Shown here: piece by piece, positions 5,734-6,063 of the stretch
Numbering within the stretch: position 1 is the stretch's first letter
How the letters are laid out: each line of letters begins with the position of its first letter
NCBI GenBank assembly: GCA_021639925.1
Contig: JAJXEL010000120.1
Span: 1 to 6,063, forward strand
Source of the DNA: Alphaproteobacteria bacterium
Lineage (GTDB): Bacteria; Pseudomonadota; Alphaproteobacteria; CAAGCB01; CAG-977
Direction: 5' to 3'
Length of the DNA: 6,063 bases
Position numbers and translations under genes: made by a program
Notes under the pieces: model-generated
Seen by the model: only the letters and a program-made list of their open reading frames with translations
Told to the model about the DNA's origin: nothing
Database searches by the model: none

Positions 5734-5739
5734 AAAGGA
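5734..5739 (+). promoter_or_regulatory. Ribosome binding site of rpsU
   Basis: AAAGGA ends 10 nt before the ATG at 5750. It selects this ATG over the in-frame GTG at 5702, which would add 16 residues not found in S21 proteins. Confidence 0.75.
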
Positions 5740-5749
5740 TGTGATTTTT

Positions 5750-5956
5750 ATGGTACAGGTTATTGTACGCGACAACAATGTTGATCAGGCTTTGAAGGCT
5801 TTAAAAAAGAAAATGCAGCGCGAAGGCGTTTTTCGTGAAATGAAACTGCGCCGCAATTTCGAAAAACCGTCTGAAAAGAAAGCCCGTGAAAAGGCCGAAG
5901 CTGTCCGCCGTGCCCGCAAGCTGGAACGCAAACGTTTGGAACGCGACGGTTTCTAA
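5750..5956 (+). CDS. rpsU: 30S ribosomal protein S21
   Basis: A 68-residue basic protein, the usual length for alphaproteobacterial S21. It begins [20 protein letters not shown]. The central region (about 21-40) carries the family pattern [13 protein letters not shown], followed by K-P-S-E-K-K. The C-terminal half is a Lys/Arg-rich helix of A-R-K-L-E-R-K-R type. S21 joins the small subunit late and in well-studied bacteria helps initiation at Shine-Dalgarno-led mRNAs. Here rpsU is a single-gene unit with its own promoter and a strong terminator, not the rpsU-dnaG-rpoD arrangement of enterics. The long leader may carry regulation. It is the most reliable taxonomic marker in the window. Confidence 0.97.
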   Translation: MVQVIVRDNNVDQALKALKKKMQREGVFREMKLRRNFEKPSEKKAREKAEAVRRARKLERKRLERDGF

Positions 5957-5973
5957 TCAACCGAAAAAAAGGG

Positions 5974-6004
5974 ACCCCCGCTTTGACGCGGGGGTTTCTT
6001 TTTG
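5974..6004 (+). terminator. Strong, probably bidirectional terminator after rpsU
   Basis: A 7- to 9-bp stem built on CCCCCGC/GCGGGGG (5975-5981 with 5988-5994, loop 5982-5987) is followed by a T-rich run (5995-6003). It begins 17 nt after the rpsU stop codon. An A run on the left (5964-5970) gives a T run on the minus strand, which suits termination of a convergent gene too. Confidence 0.9.
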
Positions 6005-6013
6005 TATCTGACT

Positions 6014-6063
6014 TTATCCGTACAACCAGGTTTCAAAAGCATTTTCAGAGCGATGTTTTTTCC
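6014..6063 (-). CDS. Possible C-terminal end of a convergent gene
   Basis: On the minus strand a frame entering at the window edge reads KKHRSENAFETWLYG and stops at TAA (6014-6016). The peptide has the mixed composition of a real C-terminus, and the terminator between it and rpsU has T runs on both sides, as expected for convergent genes. Only 15 full codons are visible, so the gene cannot be identified and chance is not excluded. If it is not coding, 6005-6063 holds nothing else I can name. Confidence 0.4.
   Translation of the reverse strand, partial: KKHRSENAFETWLYG

Noticed and set aside
5702..5749. Earlier GTG start for rpsU
   Set aside because: It would add 16 residues not found in S21 and has no ribosome site; the ATG at 5750 has one.

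Overview
The window looks like chromosomal DNA of an alphaproteobacterium of moderate GC. The best taxonomic anchor is a complete 30S ribosomal protein S21 gene (rpsU, 5750-5956), whose protein is very like Rhodospirillales-type S21. An uncultured or host-associated lineage is a guess. No phage, transposon, CRISPR, tRNA or rRNA sequence is visible.

Left and centre (1-5548): five paralogous genes of one poorly described family fill about 90% of the window. Called here P1 to P5, they are P1 (1-662, minus, cut by the window edge), P2 (834-1895, minus), P3 (1912-2997, minus), P4 (3276-4310, minus) and P5 (4502-5548, plus, divergent). Each complete member has 344-361 residues. All share a core with H-E-x-R-H-A-x-Q, followed 28-29 residues after the second His by an E-A-D-A block. 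This is the layout of a gluzincin-type zinc metallopeptidase (HExxH plus a downstream Glu). From memory this resembles the Pfam entry for a putative metallopeptidase family, DUF6782, but I could not check it. None has a visible signal peptide or membrane helix. P3 and P2 form an operon with a 16-nt gap; P1, P4 and P5 each have their own promoter. The four promoters share one design: a 17-nt spacer and a -10 box ending 30-33 nt before the ATG. This supports later starts for P3 (2997) and P4 (4310) than the longest reading frames give. Hairpin terminators follow P2 and P4.

Right (5549-6063): a roughly 200-nt intergenic stretch with a strong promoter and three potential RNA hairpins leads into rpsU. 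A strong GC-rich hairpin follows rpsU and appears to serve in both directions. Past it, a minus-strand frame ends in a plausible C-terminus (6014-6063) of a convergent gene.

The point of interest is the protease-like array. Repeated duplication, separate promoters and a cysteine pair present in some copies and absent in others suggest a family diversifying in target or location. No inhibitor, transporter or regulator gene is visible beside it, so its biological role cannot be read from this window.
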